Counted from the first letter of the stretch, positions 34,710 through 43,105 are shown. The stretch is 64,000 bases of DNA from Ardenticatenaceae bacterium (GCA_020634495.1 JACKBR010000021.1:1-64000), one strand, 5' to 3'. Numbers and translations are program-made. The notes: generated by a model not told the origin, from the sequence alone.

Positions 34710-35319
34710 TTTTCTCCAAATTTGCCAGCACAAGCTGGCACAAATCATCGACAGATTTGGTGCCATCCTGATAAAGAACGTTTATCTGCAATGCGTCTGC
34801 CTGCGCTTTCATGAGGTTGTTGTACCAGAGGCTGCGCCCCATGAAGTTAGCAAACATGCGCTCTGGATCGGCAGAGCCTTCCAGAAATTCATCGTTTTTT
34901 CGCTCGCGGGCTTCTAAAACGGTGGGATCAATCACCAGCCAGCCAGCCCACACATTTGGCAGTTGCAGCTGCGCCACCCATTCCGGCCGGATGTGCCAGC
35001 CGTCTATGACAATGCCGCGTTTTAGATAGGTATATTTTTGGATGAGCCGCGCCACCATTGGCCAGGTGGCTTCGTGCCGCAGAGTAGCGTCGGCGATGAG
35101 TTCATCCACGGTGCTGTTGGTGAAATATTCGGTATGTGGCCCTTTGCGCAGGGCATGAATGCCTGGATGGGTTTCTGGTGTAGTGACGGCGATTACGGCC
35201 GTTACCAAATCATCTATCGTCAGGGAATTAACGCCCAACTTGACGGCCAATGCAGAACCCAACGTGGTTTTGCCCGCCCCAGGCGCACCACCGATCAAAA
35301 TCACTTTATTGCTTATCAT
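34696..35319 (-). CDS. P-loop kinase, 2-phosphoglycerate kinase-like
   Basis: A 207-residue P-loop NTPase with Walker [18 protein letters not shown] and an LTIDDL segment. The layout resembles 2-phosphoglycerate kinase and related small-molecule kinases ([29 protein letters not shown]). It overlaps the upstream ABC gene by four bases (ATGA) and the downstream ABC gene by 14, so it is firmly embedded in the exporter operon. A kinase tied to exporters could modify the transported molecule, but this is inference. Confidence 0.75.
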   Translation of the reverse strand: MISNKVILIGGAPGAGKTTLGSALAVKLGVNSLTIDDLVTAVIAVTTPETHPGIHALRKGPHTEYFTNSTVDELIADATLRHEATWPMVARLIQKYTYLKRGIVIDGWHIRPEWVAQLQLPNVWAGWLVIDPTVLEARERKNDEFLEGSADPERMFANFMGRSLWYNNLMKAQADALQINVLYQDGTKSVDDLCQLVLANLEKNEQQ

Positions 35320-37133
35320 GCTAATGCCTCTTCAATGCCAGTTTTCAACAGTTGCGAAAAACGCGAATCAGGGTCGTTGAGCAGTTGCAAACGTGGCCCG
35401 TGTTCCTGAATACGGCCGTTTTCCAAAATCAAAATATCGTCGGCCCGCTGCACAGTGCGCAGGCGGTGAGCGATGATGATGGCGGTACGGCCGTACAGCA
35501 AGGTATCAATCGCTCGCTCTAGCAGCTGCTCCGTGGCCGGGTCCAGCCGGGACGACGCCTCATCCAAAATCACCAGCTGCGGATCGCGCAAAAAGACCCG
35601 CGTAAAGGCCAGCAGCTGCGCCTGCCCGGCTGAGAGACCCTGGCCACCCGTTTTCAGTTCAGTGTCCAGACCGTCTGGCAGGCTGGCCAGCCAGTCGCCC
35701 AGCCCCAGCGTGTGCAGCGCCGCTTCAATTTCTGCATCAGGAATGGGCGGCTTGCTGGGGTCATAGCGACGAAACAGCGTCAGGTTGTCGCGCACGGTGG
35801 CGGCAAAAAGCTGCACCTCCTGCGTCACCATGCCGATGTGCTGCCGTACGTTGGCTAGGCCAACATTTCGCAAATCAATGCCGTCCAGGGCAATGCTGCC
35901 TGCGTCCACATCGTACAGCCGGAAGAGCAGCCGGGTGAGCGTGGTCTTGCCGCTGCCGGTGCGCCCCAGCAGGCCCAGGACTTTGCCAGCTGGCAGTTCA
36001 AACGTCACGTCGTGCAAGACGTTTTGAGACTGGAGACTGGAGATTGGAGATTGGTTGCCGTTCACTGAATACTGATTACTGACCACCGATAACTGATCTT
36101 TATAGGCAAACGAAACGCTGCGGAAGGAAACGGCCGTTGCCTCCGCAGGCAGCACGGCAGAAACTGATTCCTTCACTTCTGGCTCTAGCTGCAAAAATTC
36201 GTTGATCCGGCCCACGCTGGCCACCGCCCGCTGCAAATCGCTAATTTGCCGCCGGATGTACTTGATGGGGGATTCCATCAGTCGCACGTAAGCCACCAGC
36301 AAAAACAGCGTGCCAATGCTAATTTGCCCCTGCAAAAAGAGAGTGCCTGCCAGCGCCAGCGCCGCCACGATGGCCAACACATACAGCATGTAGCTGCTGC
36401 TAAAGGTGTAGCCGCCAATCACCGATGCCCGAATGCGGCTCTGGGCCACATCTGCCAGCAAGGGATATAGCTTCTGAAAAACATAAGCCTCACCGCCATT
36501 GGCCCGAATATCCTCCGTGCCGCCGATGCGCTCTTCTACGTAGCCGTGCAGTTTGGCGTATGCTTTGCTCACGTCGCGCCACACGTTCACCGTGGGTTTG
36601 CGGATTACTTGCAGTAAACCCAGGGTCAAAACGCCATAAGCCAACCCGACCAGACCCAAACGCCACTCTTCGACAAAAAGTAGCGCCAGGATGCCAATGA
36701 CCAGCACGGCGTTGCCCAACACCTGCACCAGAAGCCGGGAAAAGAATTCGGCCAGGTTGCTCACGTCGCCATCGATGCGCTCAATGAGTTCGCCGGGGGT
36801 TTGCAGCTTGTGAAAGCCCATGTCCAGCCGCATGATGTGGGTAGCCAGATCGACCCGCAGGTTGTTGGTGGCCGCCCAGCCCAAATCTTCGCTCAGGTAG
36901 GTGGTCCACAGCGCCACAGCTTTTTGGGCAACGGTTACCGCAAAAAACAACAGGCCTAGATTGACCAGCAGCCGTACGGCCGTACCGCCCTGTGCCGCAT
37001 CTAAAAAGTCCCGAATGACCTGTGGGCCATAAAGCTGCAAACCAATGCTGATGGCCAGTAAGCTGCCCAATCCAACAAGACGGGTGGTGAACGGCCGTAA
37101 ATATTGTTTCAGTAAGTCCCAACTACTTAACAT
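35316..37133 (-). CDS. ABC exporter, fused permease-ATPase, with one repeat insertion
   Basis: A 605-residue MsbA-type half-transporter. The ATPase has Walker A LLGRTGSGKTTLTRLLF, signature GLSAGQAQLLAFTRVF, Walker B LVILDEASSRLD and IIAHRLRTV. A repeat-derived linker (DQLSVVSNQYSVNGNQSPIS) is inserted between the permease and the ATPase. Its ribosome binding site (AGGAGG) is formed by the last codons of the RIO-kinase gene, whose stop abuts the ATG. It could form a homodimer or pair with either of the other two exporters in the operon. Confidence 0.88.
   Translation of the reverse strand: MLSSWDLLKQYLRPFTTRLVGLGSLLAISIGLQLYGPQVIRDFLDAAQGGTAVRLLVNLGLLFFAVTVAQKAVALWTTYLSEDLGWAATNNLRVDLATHIMRLDMGFHKLQTPGELIERIDGDVSNLAEFFSRLLVQVLGNAVLVIGILALLFVEEWRLGLVGLAYGVLTLGLLQVIRKPTVNVWRDVSKAYAKLHGYVEERIGGTEDIRANGGEAYVFQKLYPLLADVAQSRIRASVIGGYTFSSSYMLYVLAIVAALALAGTLFLQGQISIGTLFLLVAYVRLMESPIKYIRRQISDLQRAVASVGRINEFLQLEPEVKESVSAVLPAEATAVSFRSVSFAYKDQLSVVSNQYSVNGNQSPISSLQSQNVLHDVTFELPAGKVLGLLGRTGSGKTTLTRLLFRLYDVDAGSIALDGIDLRNVGLANVRQHIGMVTQEVQLFAATVRDNLTLFRRYDPSKPPIPDAEIEAALHTLGLGDWLASLPDGLDTELKTGGQGLSAGQAQLLAFTRVFLRDPQLVILDEASSRLDPATEQLLERAIDTLLYGRTAIIIAHRLRTVQRADDILILENGRIQEHGPRLQLLNDPDSRFSQLLKTGIEEALA
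36024..36100. repeat. GATTGGAGATTGG plus ACTGAATACTGATTACTGA repeat in an ABC gene
   Basis: GAGACTGGAGACTGGAGATT and GGAGATTGG are followed by TTCACTGAATACTGATTACT and GACCACCGATAACTGATC. It combines the two repeat families seen separately at 32945 and 33520, again inserted in frame just upstream of an ABC ATPase domain. Confidence 0.8.
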
Positions 37134-38111
37134 TTACCCTCCTGAGCTTGAACCAGGCCCCATGTACGGATCCCATAAGCTGTGCGTCAGCGAAACCGGA
37201 TCGGTGGCAATGCCAAAGCTGCTAAAGTATTCGCAAACCCGCGTGATGTCCCGTTCCAGCAGCTCGTAGGCGTGTGGATTGTGCCGCGCCTCCACCATTT
37301 GCGGGAAGTCAATCAGATAAACTGAGCCTTCCCAATACAAAATGTTGTATGCCGAGAGGTCGCCATGAATCAGATGGTTGTCCAGCATCAGGGCCACATT
37401 GTCCAAAATGTGCTTGAACAGTGGCTCTGCCTCTTCTTTTGGCAGGCGCACCTCGCTAAGCGTGGGGGCCGGGCCGTACTCATCGCCAATGTAGGCCATC
37501 AGGATGGTGTTTCCCTGGTGGGCAATGGGTTTGGGCACGCTGGCCCCAGCCTTAAAAAGCTGGGTTTGGGTGCGGTACTCGTTGCCAATCCACCATTGAA
37601 TATCCACTGATTTGCCAAAATTGGTTTTCTTGCGCAGGGCCGTTTTTACCCGCCGTCCTTTCATCTGCTTGCCTTGCTCATCGCGCAATACGCGGCCTGC
37701 TTTGTAAACAGCATCGTTTTTTAGATGGCGCAGCATTCGCGGACGGTACAGCTTGGCGGCGATGAGTTCCAGGCCAGTGGCCGGGTGTGCCGTGCAGGCG
37801 TAGACGTTGGCCTCCTTGCCACCTTTCACCAGCCGCGTCACGTCAGTGACAATCTGGTCGCGGTAAAAGGGGCCAACCGATTCGGTCACCCACTGCCGCT
37901 CGTGGTGGCGTGGGTCGATGGCTTTGGCGTAGGTGGGAACCCAATTTTCAATGCCGTCGTCCATTTCTTGAATTTCGCGGATGATTTGGCGGGAACGGCC
38001 GTTGCTCTTCTTTTTCTTTTTTCTTGGCCCAGGCCGGTTCCGCCGGGCCTCCCGACTGTTGTCGTCGAACTGGTACGCTTCGTATTTCTCAAAAGCCTCA
38101 AACTTGTCCAT
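37134..38111 (-). CDS. RIO-type serine/threonine kinase
   Basis: A 325-residue RIO kinase, a family universal in archaea and eukaryotes and patchy in bacteria. The catalytic loop is LIHGDLSAYNILYWEG and the metal loop YLIDFPQMVEARHNPHA. The nucleotide-binding part is LVKGGKEANVYACTAHP with the invariant Lys in AAKLYRPRM. The first 45 residues are charged and contain KKKKK. No clear ribosome binding site. It is the first gene of the operon with three ABC exporters and a P-loop kinase, and stands just downstream of a tiny peptide gene separated by two terminators. Confidence 0.9.
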   Translation of the reverse strand: MDKFEAFEKYEAYQFDDNSREARRNRPGPRKKKKKSNGRSRQIIREIQEMDDGIENWVPTYAKAIDPRHHERQWVTESVGPFYRDQIVTDVTRLVKGGKEANVYACTAHPATGLELIAAKLYRPRMLRHLKNDAVYKAGRVLRDEQGKQMKGRRVKTALRKKTNFGKSVDIQWWIGNEYRTQTQLFKAGASVPKPIAHQGNTILMAYIGDEYGPAPTLSEVRLPKEEAEPLFKHILDNVALMLDNHLIHGDLSAYNILYWEGSVYLIDFPQMVEARHNPHAYELLERDITRVCEYFSSFGIATDPVSLTHSLWDPYMGPGSSSGG

Positions 38112-38210
38112 GAGATTGATTTTGGGCCGGTTTTAGAATGATCCGGCGAACATCCCAAGATTCTTTAGACAGGAATTGTGGCTTTTGTTTGGTTTAGGGT
38201 AAGAGAGAAA

Positions 38211-38246
38211 CAAAAAGCCACCGAGCAAAATTGTGTGTCGGTGGCT
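38211..38246 (-). terminator. Second of two tandem terminators behind the peptide gene
   Basis: On the minus strand AGCCACCGA (38246-38238) pairs with TCGGTGGCT (38224-38216) around a short loop, followed by a T-run (38215-38212). It lies 30 bases after the first terminator and 100 bases before the RIO-kinase start. Confidence 0.75.
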
Positions 38247-38267
38247 GAGCTGCCAAAAATAGGCAAC

Positions 38268-38298
38268 AAAAAAGCCACAGGTTTTGTACACCCGTGGC
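38268..38298 (-). terminator. First of two tandem terminators behind the peptide gene
   Basis: On the minus strand GCCACGGG (38298-38291) pairs with CCTGTGGC (38281-38274), followed by six T residues (38273-38268). It starts 36 bases after the peptide stop codon, a geometry that fits either simple termination or attenuation of the downstream operon. Confidence 0.85.
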
Positions 38299-38333
38299 CA
38301 CAAAATCATCCAAAAAGGATTACGCTTGGATTC

Positions 38334-38405
38334 TTAGCAGTTAACAGGTGTACCCACACAACGTCCGATTACGTTTTCGAAGATGTTGCTTTTCACTTTT
38401 GCCAT
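38334..38405 (-). CDS. 23-residue two-cysteine peptide, self-contained gene
   Basis: The peptide reads MAKVKSNIFENVIGR and then CVGTPVNC. A basic start is followed by an amphipathic segment and a C-terminal Cys-(6 residues)-Cys motif with Thr, Pro and Asn. The gene is supported by its surroundings. It has a near-consensus promoter (TTGACC, 17 bases, TAGACT), a perfect AAAGGAGGT nine bases before the ATG, and two terminators after the stop. I know no family with this sequence. It could be a secreted or modified peptide (disulfide or thioether between the Cys residues), a signalling peptide, or a leader peptide controlling the RIO-kinase/ABC operon. No signal peptide is visible. Confidence 0.7.
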   Translation of the reverse strand: MAKVKSNIFENVIGRCVGTPVNC

Positions 38406-38414
38406 CTTGTGGGT

Positions 38415-38423
38415 ACCTCCTTT
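38415..38423 (-). promoter_or_regulatory. Perfect ribosome binding site of the 23-residue peptide
   Basis: AAAGGAGGT on the minus strand is complementary to the 16S 3' end over its full length and stands nine bases before the ATG. It is stronger than nearly all others in the window. Confidence 0.85.
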
Positions 38424-38450
38424 CAAAATTTTTGTTTGGTTAACGCCGAC

Positions 38451-38479
38451 AGTCTACCATGCCTTTTTTGGACGGTCAA
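38451..38479 (-). promoter_or_regulatory. Sigma70-type promoter of the peptide gene
   Basis: On the minus strand TTGACC (38479-38474) is followed by a 17-base spacer and TAGACT (38456-38451). Five of six -35 bases and four of six -10 bases match consensus with optimal spacing. The predicted leader is about 35-40 bases. Confidence 0.7.
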
Positions 38480-38492
38480 GCATTTTTTTGAA

Positions 38493-39167
38493 TCAGCCTC
38501 CTGACACCGGCCTTGGTGGATCGGCAACAACGGGGAAGGCTTCATACCGAATTGAGATGTTTCGGCAAACCAATGGATTGGAATCTACCAGCTCATAGCC
38601 AACAATTTGAAACTTAACCACATGGTCATCTAAGGTTTTGAAAAGGTAGATAAAGCCATCGGCTGGGACATTTCCTTTGTGCAGGTAATACAGATCGAAG
38701 TAACCTGTTTGTGCATGTTTTTGTGCCGCAAAATTGGCATCTCGAATATCTCGATATTTAATGGATTCAAAATTTGCAGTGCCATATTCAAACCAACTGA
38801 CGCCCTCAAACACTCTTAAAGATTCCATGTTTTCTGGCCAACAGCCGAACTGCAAATCCCAATCCCGGTCTGTTTGTGAAGGGGCGGCGCTAATGTGGCC
38901 TGTTTCAAAATCAATTGCATCCAGCCCCTGAAGCGTTGCTTCTTGCGGGTCGCCAGACAAGGACTGCGGCGAGAAATTGATCCAATCTTCTAAATTGTTT
39001 TCGAGGTCGTTTTGGGCTATGCGGGTTGCTTCATAATTCGTTGGCGGGTCAATATAATTTAACAGCGCAACAATACCACCCCCGGCAGCAAGCAAGGCGA
39101 TGATGACACCAATTATCCACTTGAACCAACTTGCGCAACCGCCTCGATTTTGTGTTTCTTGTGACAT
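38493..39167 (-). CDS. Membrane-anchored protein of unknown function
   Basis: A 224-residue protein with a short cytoplasmic start, one membrane helix (WIIGVIIALLAAGGGIVALL) and an external domain of about 175 residues that I do not recognise. The domain has a Trp-rich part (DRDWDLQFGCWPEN, GVSWFEYG) and two Cys residues (FGCW, LVCR) that may pair. AGGAG precedes the ATG at 39167. Its stop lies only 14 bases upstream of the -35 box of the peptide gene, on the same strand. Confidence 0.65.
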   Translation of the reverse strand: MSQETQNRGGCASWFKWIIGVIIALLAAGGGIVALLNYIDPPTNYEATRIAQNDLENNLEDWINFSPQSLSGDPQEATLQGLDAIDFETGHISAAPSQTDRDWDLQFGCWPENMESLRVFEGVSWFEYGTANFESIKYRDIRDANFAAQKHAQTGYFDLYYLHKGNVPADGFIYLFKTLDDHVVKFQIVGYELVDSNPLVCRNISIRYEAFPVVADPPRPVSGG

Positions 39168-39251
39168 GCCTTTTCTCCTGATTTTAGGCTGCTCCAAATG
39201 GGCACTTTGCGGCCATTTGCAGGCAGCAAATGGAACTAACGGTTAATGGAG

Positions 39252-39279
39252 TTGGTAAAGCACGAATGAAATCTATAAT
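39252..39279 (+). promoter_or_regulatory. Probable promoter of the lipoprotein gene
   Basis: TTGGTA (39252-39257), a 16-base spacer and a perfect TATAAT (39274-39279) precede the ATG at 39393 by about 110 bases. An ACGGCCGT copy follows the predicted start of transcription. Confidence 0.5.
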
Positions 39280-39392
39280 CATAAACGGGGGAGACGGCCG
39301 TTTTCCCGCAATCTGCTTAGACACATCAGGAACATCTTGGCTGTTGGCAGCGTTGCAAAGGTATATTTTGTTAGGCGGACTGGAGGATGTAG

Positions 39393-40727
39393 ATGAGAGT
39401 TAGAGTCAGTTTTATTTGCCTGTTAGTTATTTTGCTGGCAGCTTGTGCCCCCGGCGGCGCAGAACCTGAATTGGTGGAAACGGCCGTTCCCACCCAGGAA
39501 ATCCACCTCGATGCCCAATCTTATGCCGATGATTTAGGCGTGAGCCTGGAAGAAGCCTCGCGTCGCCTGAACCTGCAAGAGGCAATTGGTGAATTGGGGG
39601 CATCTTTAGAAGCCAACGAAACCGACACCTTTGCCGGATTGTGGATTGAGCATGAGCCAGCCTACAAGGTTGTGGTGGCGTTTGTGGGAGATGCGGGGGA
39701 GGCGGTGATACGGCCGTATCGCCAAACCTATCCCCAACTAAGCGACATCATCGAAATTCGCACCGCGCAGTACACCCTGGCCGAACTGCTGGCCGCCCAG
39801 CAAGAAGCATTCAACATCGTGGCGAAGCTGGAGCCGATGTCCGTTGCGGGCGGTGTGGACGTGATGCAAAATCGCGTTTACCTGACAGTGGGCAACCCAG
39901 AGCTGTTCCTGCAAGCCGTGGCCGATGCTGGCTACGAACTGCCGCCGCTGGTGGCTGTGGAGCCAATCGACCCTGAAAATATTCCCGAAAGCAATTCTGG
40001 TGGTTTGGATGAATACGCTGGGGTGGACGGCCGTACAATCTACTTTCCTCGTCAGGCCCCAGCCGTAGCGGGCATGGATGCTTTGCTAGAAGGCAGCCTC
40101 GTCCTCGATGAAAATGGCTGCCTGCGCGTGCAGCATGAAAGCGTGCCTGTGGACGATGCGCCAATCGTCATCTGGCACTATGATTTTTCGCTGGAAATTA
40201 ATGGTGAGTCCATCACCGTGCTGAACGGTGATGGCGAACCGGTTGGCCGCGTCGGCGAATGGACGCGCCTGGGCGGTGGGGAAGGCGGGCGCACGCTGGC
40301 AGAGTCGGAGATGCCTGCAAACTGCCCTGGCCCATACTGGATTTTGGGCAGCATCGAAACGATGGCCGAGCAAGCTATCCCCGATATTTACCTTCAGCCA
40401 GTAAGCACCGGCAGCGGGGCAATTTACTATTTTCAGTCCAAAGCGGCCGTTGCTGAAGGCAGCATCAGCGGCTCCTTAAACGTCGAGGATGGCTGTTTCC
40501 GGGTGGATGGCTACACAATCTTTTGGCCGCCAGACGTTTGGCCCGATGAGGACGCCGACCCATTGCAAATTGTGTACCGCAAAGATGGCATTGAGGCGGT
40601 GCTGTTTGCCGTGGGGGATGAAATTACGCTGACTGGTGGAGAGAAAACGGCCGAAAATTACCGCTTCTTCGAAAACAAAGTCGCCTGCCCTGGGCCGTTT
40701 TGGGGCGTGGCCCCGCTTTCACCCTAA
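39393..40727 (+). CDS. Lipoprotein with duplicated Cys-containing C-terminal domain
   Basis: A 444-residue exported protein. The signal peptide ends in the lipobox LLAAC. Residues of about 40-180 (DDLGVSLEEASRRLNLQEAI, then KVVVAFVGD) resemble the pro-region of extracellular S1 peptidases, yet no protease domain follows. Instead two related domains occur. Each starts with ENGCLRV / EDGCFRV, and each ends in CPGPYWIL / CPGPFWGV, with an IVIWHYDF / LQIVYRKD strand and a D/N-E-I-T-type region between. The paired Cys probably form one disulfide per domain. GGAGG precedes the ATG. Function unknown; surface-located. Confidence 0.7.
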   Translation: MRVRVSFICLLVILLAACAPGGAEPELVETAVPTQEIHLDAQSYADDLGVSLEEASRRLNLQEAIGELGASLEANETDTFAGLWIEHEPAYKVVVAFVGDAGEAVIRPYRQTYPQLSDIIEIRTAQYTLAELLAAQQEAFNIVAKLEPMSVAGGVDVMQNRVYLTVGNPELFLQAVADAGYELPPLVAVEPIDPENIPESNSGGLDEYAGVDGRTIYFPRQAPAVAGMDALLEGSLVLDENGCLRVQHESVPVDDAPIVIWHYDFSLEINGESITVLNGDGEPVGRVGEWTRLGGGEGGRTLAESEMPANCPGPYWILGSIETMAEQAIPDIYLQPVSTGSGAIYYFQSKAAVAEGSISGSLNVEDGCFRVDGYTIFWPPDVWPDEDADPLQIVYRKDGIEAVLFAVGDEITLTGGEKTAENYRFFENKVACPGPFWGVAPLSP

Positions 40728-40730
40728 TCA

Positions 40731-40761
40731 GGTGCGACGCACTTCAAAAGTGCGTCGCACC
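40731..40761. terminator. GGTGCGACGCACTT hairpin between convergent genes (repeat copy 2)
   Basis: GGTGCGACGCACTT (40731-40744) and AAGTGCGTCGCACC (40748-40761) pair perfectly with a three-base loop between the convergent stops of the lipoprotein and peroxidase genes. It is the same repeat as at 23903-23964. There is no T-run, so termination is inferred from position. Confidence 0.6.
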
Positions 40762-40767
40762 TCAGGT

Positions 40768-43005
40768 TTAGAGCAATTGGCTCACCAAAAAGCCGAGGAT
40801 GTTGCTGTAGCCACGACGGGCAAAATTAGGCCAGCCGTCACCGGGCACCAGCGGTGGGAACGACGAGGCGCTTGCCTCGTTGAAGCGGTTGTTCAGCCCG
40901 GTGCCGTCCCACATAATATCGGCCGTGGGGATGCCCAAATCGCGCACAAAGGGATCCGCATCGTAGCCATTGTTTTCATAGATGTTGTCGTGAATCCAAT
41001 TGTTTTCTGGCAGTGGCCCCACGTCTACCTCGTTCACGTCAAATGCACCCGTGCTGGTGAGGCTGAAAATGGCCACGCCGGTGGTTTTATTGTTGCTGAT
41101 GACATTGTTGTAAACTTCCGCGCTGTCGGTGGCCAGTAGCAAAATGCCCACGCCAGATGGGGCAATCCCGGCAATGGCTCCGGGCGGGGCAAAGTTTTCG
41201 TGGTTGTTGTCCTCGGTGATGTTGTCGTAAACCAGCGTATTGGCCGAGATTTTAGAGGTGAGCTGGGGCAGCAGAACCACGAAGATGCCGACGGTGTTGT
41301 CGTAGGCGTGGTTGTTGTAGATTTCGCCGCCAAAAGTGTTTTCTAGCTCAATGCCCAGCACATTGCCATAAACCACGCTGTCCCGCACGATGACGTTTTC
41401 GCACTGCCCGGCGTAAATCCCGGCATCGTCCACGCCAGTGACTTCGACGCGCTCAATCAACACGTCGGTGCTGCGCACGGGGTAGACGCCGTAGGTGCCT
41501 ACGTTTTCGGCAAATATGTCGTGGAAATGCACGCCCGTCACGCCCTCGACCAGGACGCCGTTGTCGGTGTAGTTGCGCACATGCAGGTTGCTTACAGTGA
41601 AGTTGTTGCCAGAAGCGATGACGCCTTCGGTCAGCTTGCCCTCACCGTCGAAGATGGGCCATTCGCCTGCCGCGTTGGGAATGCCGCGCAGGGTGATGTT
41701 GTTGATGTCGATGACGACGCGCTCGTGGTAGACGCCGTAGGGCACTTCGATGGTGTCACCGGGGCGGGCCCGGTCTACGGCCGTTTGCACACTTTCTCCA
41801 TCTGCCACCACAATCGTCGTTGGTTCCCGGTCGGTTAAATCAATGCCCGTGTCGCCACCAACATTGTGTGTTGCCACTTCAGCCCGCGCTGCATTGTCGC
41901 TTGGTTGGATGACGGGTAGGCCGCTGGGAACGGCCGTTGGCACATCAGGCAACCCACTCTCATCGGTCAGCGCGTACAGGAACGCTACTAAATCGAGCCG
42001 CTCCTGGTCGGTCAGGTCAAAGCCCTGCACAAAGACATCCACATTTTCCTGGCCGTGCAGGCGACCCCCGCCGTCGGCGTAAAAATCAACCACCGCGTCC
42101 AGCGTTTCCAGCGAGCCGTTGTGCATGTAGGGGGCGGTCAGGGCAATGTTGCGCAGCGAGGGCACTTTGAACGCGCCCTGTGAACCATCGGCCACCACGC
42201 CTGCCCGGCCCGGATCGTCGCTGGGCACACCGACCACGCGGAAGCTGTCGCTGGCGAAGGTCGGCGCGGTGTGGCACTCAAAGCAGCGCGTTGCCCCGGA
42301 GCGGAACAGGGCCAGGCCGCGCCGCTGGCTGGGCGTCAGGGCATCGACGTTGCCCGCCGCGTACTGGTCAAACGGGCTGTTGTTGCTGATGAGCGTGCGC
42401 TGGAACGCTGCCAGCGCATTTTCGATGTTTTCCAGGGTGACGCCGTCGGCAAAGGCGGCATTGAACATCGTTTCGTATTCGCCAATGGCGGCAACTTCGG
42501 CTACCAGGGCGGCAGTGTCGCTAACCCCCATTTCGTCGGGATGGGTGAGGGGGACTTCAGATTGGGCTTCGAGGGAATCGAGACGGCCGTCCCAAAACAA
42601 ATTCTGCGCATAGCCAACATTCCACAATCCGGGCGTGTTGCGCGTGAGTTCTGTGCCGCTGGGGCCGATGGCGGTGGAACGGCCGTCGCTAAAGCCCAAA
42701 TCCGGCTGGTGGCAGGTGGCGCAGGCGATGTCGTTGTTTTCTGACAACACGGGGTCGAAGAAGAGCAAATAGCCGAGTTCTGCTTTGGCGTCGGTGGTGG
42801 GGTTTACGGCCGTTTCGTTCAGTGGCGGAAATTCGCGCTGCAAGCCCGTGTACGACGGCTGCACGCTGCTGGCCCCCGCGCCATGATTTTCGCCAACGTC
42901 AGGGTCAGCCTCCGCAGGAACGATGGCGGCGACCACAAAAATGATGAGCAGCAGGGCGACCAGAACGCCCAAAATGCGAGCGATCCATTTTAGGACAGTG
43001 GACAT
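40768..43005 (-). CDS. Di-haem cytochrome c peroxidase fused to a right-handed beta-helix
   Basis: A 745-residue membrane-anchored protein. One N-terminal helix (ILGVLVALLLIIFVVAAIV) is followed by a MauG/CcpA-type peroxidase with two haem c sites, CATCH (about residue 94) and CFECH (about residue 241). Its conserved NTPGLWNVGYAQNLFWDGR and PSLRNIALTAPYMHNGS stretches are present. From about residue 390 the protein becomes a parallel beta-helix of NosD type (repeated N-x-V/I, ENVGTYGVYPV, VYNNVISNNK). The peroxidase would act outside the membrane with electrons from cytochrome c; a small cytochrome c gene lies just upstream. GAGGAG precedes the ATG. The fusion is unusual. Confidence 0.88.
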   Translation of the reverse strand: MSTVLKWIARILGVLVALLLIIFVVAAIVPAEADPDVGENHGAGASSVQPSYTGLQREFPPLNETAVNPTTDAKAELGYLLFFDPVLSENNDIACATCHQPDLGFSDGRSTAIGPSGTELTRNTPGLWNVGYAQNLFWDGRLDSLEAQSEVPLTHPDEMGVSDTAALVAEVAAIGEYETMFNAAFADGVTLENIENALAAFQRTLISNNSPFDQYAAGNVDALTPSQRRGLALFRSGATRCFECHTAPTFASDSFRVVGVPSDDPGRAGVVADGSQGAFKVPSLRNIALTAPYMHNGSLETLDAVVDFYADGGGRLHGQENVDVFVQGFDLTDQERLDLVAFLYALTDESGLPDVPTAVPSGLPVIQPSDNAARAEVATHNVGGDTGIDLTDREPTTIVVADGESVQTAVDRARPGDTIEVPYGVYHERVVIDINNITLRGIPNAAGEWPIFDGEGKLTEGVIASGNNFTVSNLHVRNYTDNGVLVEGVTGVHFHDIFAENVGTYGVYPVRSTDVLIERVEVTGVDDAGIYAGQCENVIVRDSVVYGNVLGIELENTFGGEIYNNHAYDNTVGIFVVLLPQLTSKISANTLVYDNITEDNNHENFAPPGAIAGIAPSGVGILLLATDSAEVYNNVISNNKTTGVAIFSLTSTGAFDVNEVDVGPLPENNWIHDNIYENNGYDADPFVRDLGIPTADIMWDGTGLNNRFNEASASSFPPLVPGDGWPNFARRGYSNILGFLVSQLL

Positions 43006-43021
43006 GGGATTCTCCTCTAAT

Positions 43022-43105
43022 GATTAACCGCAAAGAGCGCGGAGGACGCAGAGAAAATCTATGCAATCTGCAAAACTTCCTGATTTTTCACGGTTTTTCT
43101 CTGTG
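43022..43105. repeat. CGCGGAG/CGCAGAG-type dispersed repeat
   Basis: ACCGCAAAGAGCGCGGAGGA and CGCAGAGAAAATC are followed by TATGCAATCTGCAAAACTTC and TTTTTCTCTGTG. It is related to the blocks at 24520 and 28722. It lies between the peroxidase and cytochrome c genes; the remaining bases to 43195 show nothing recognisable. Confidence 0.7.
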
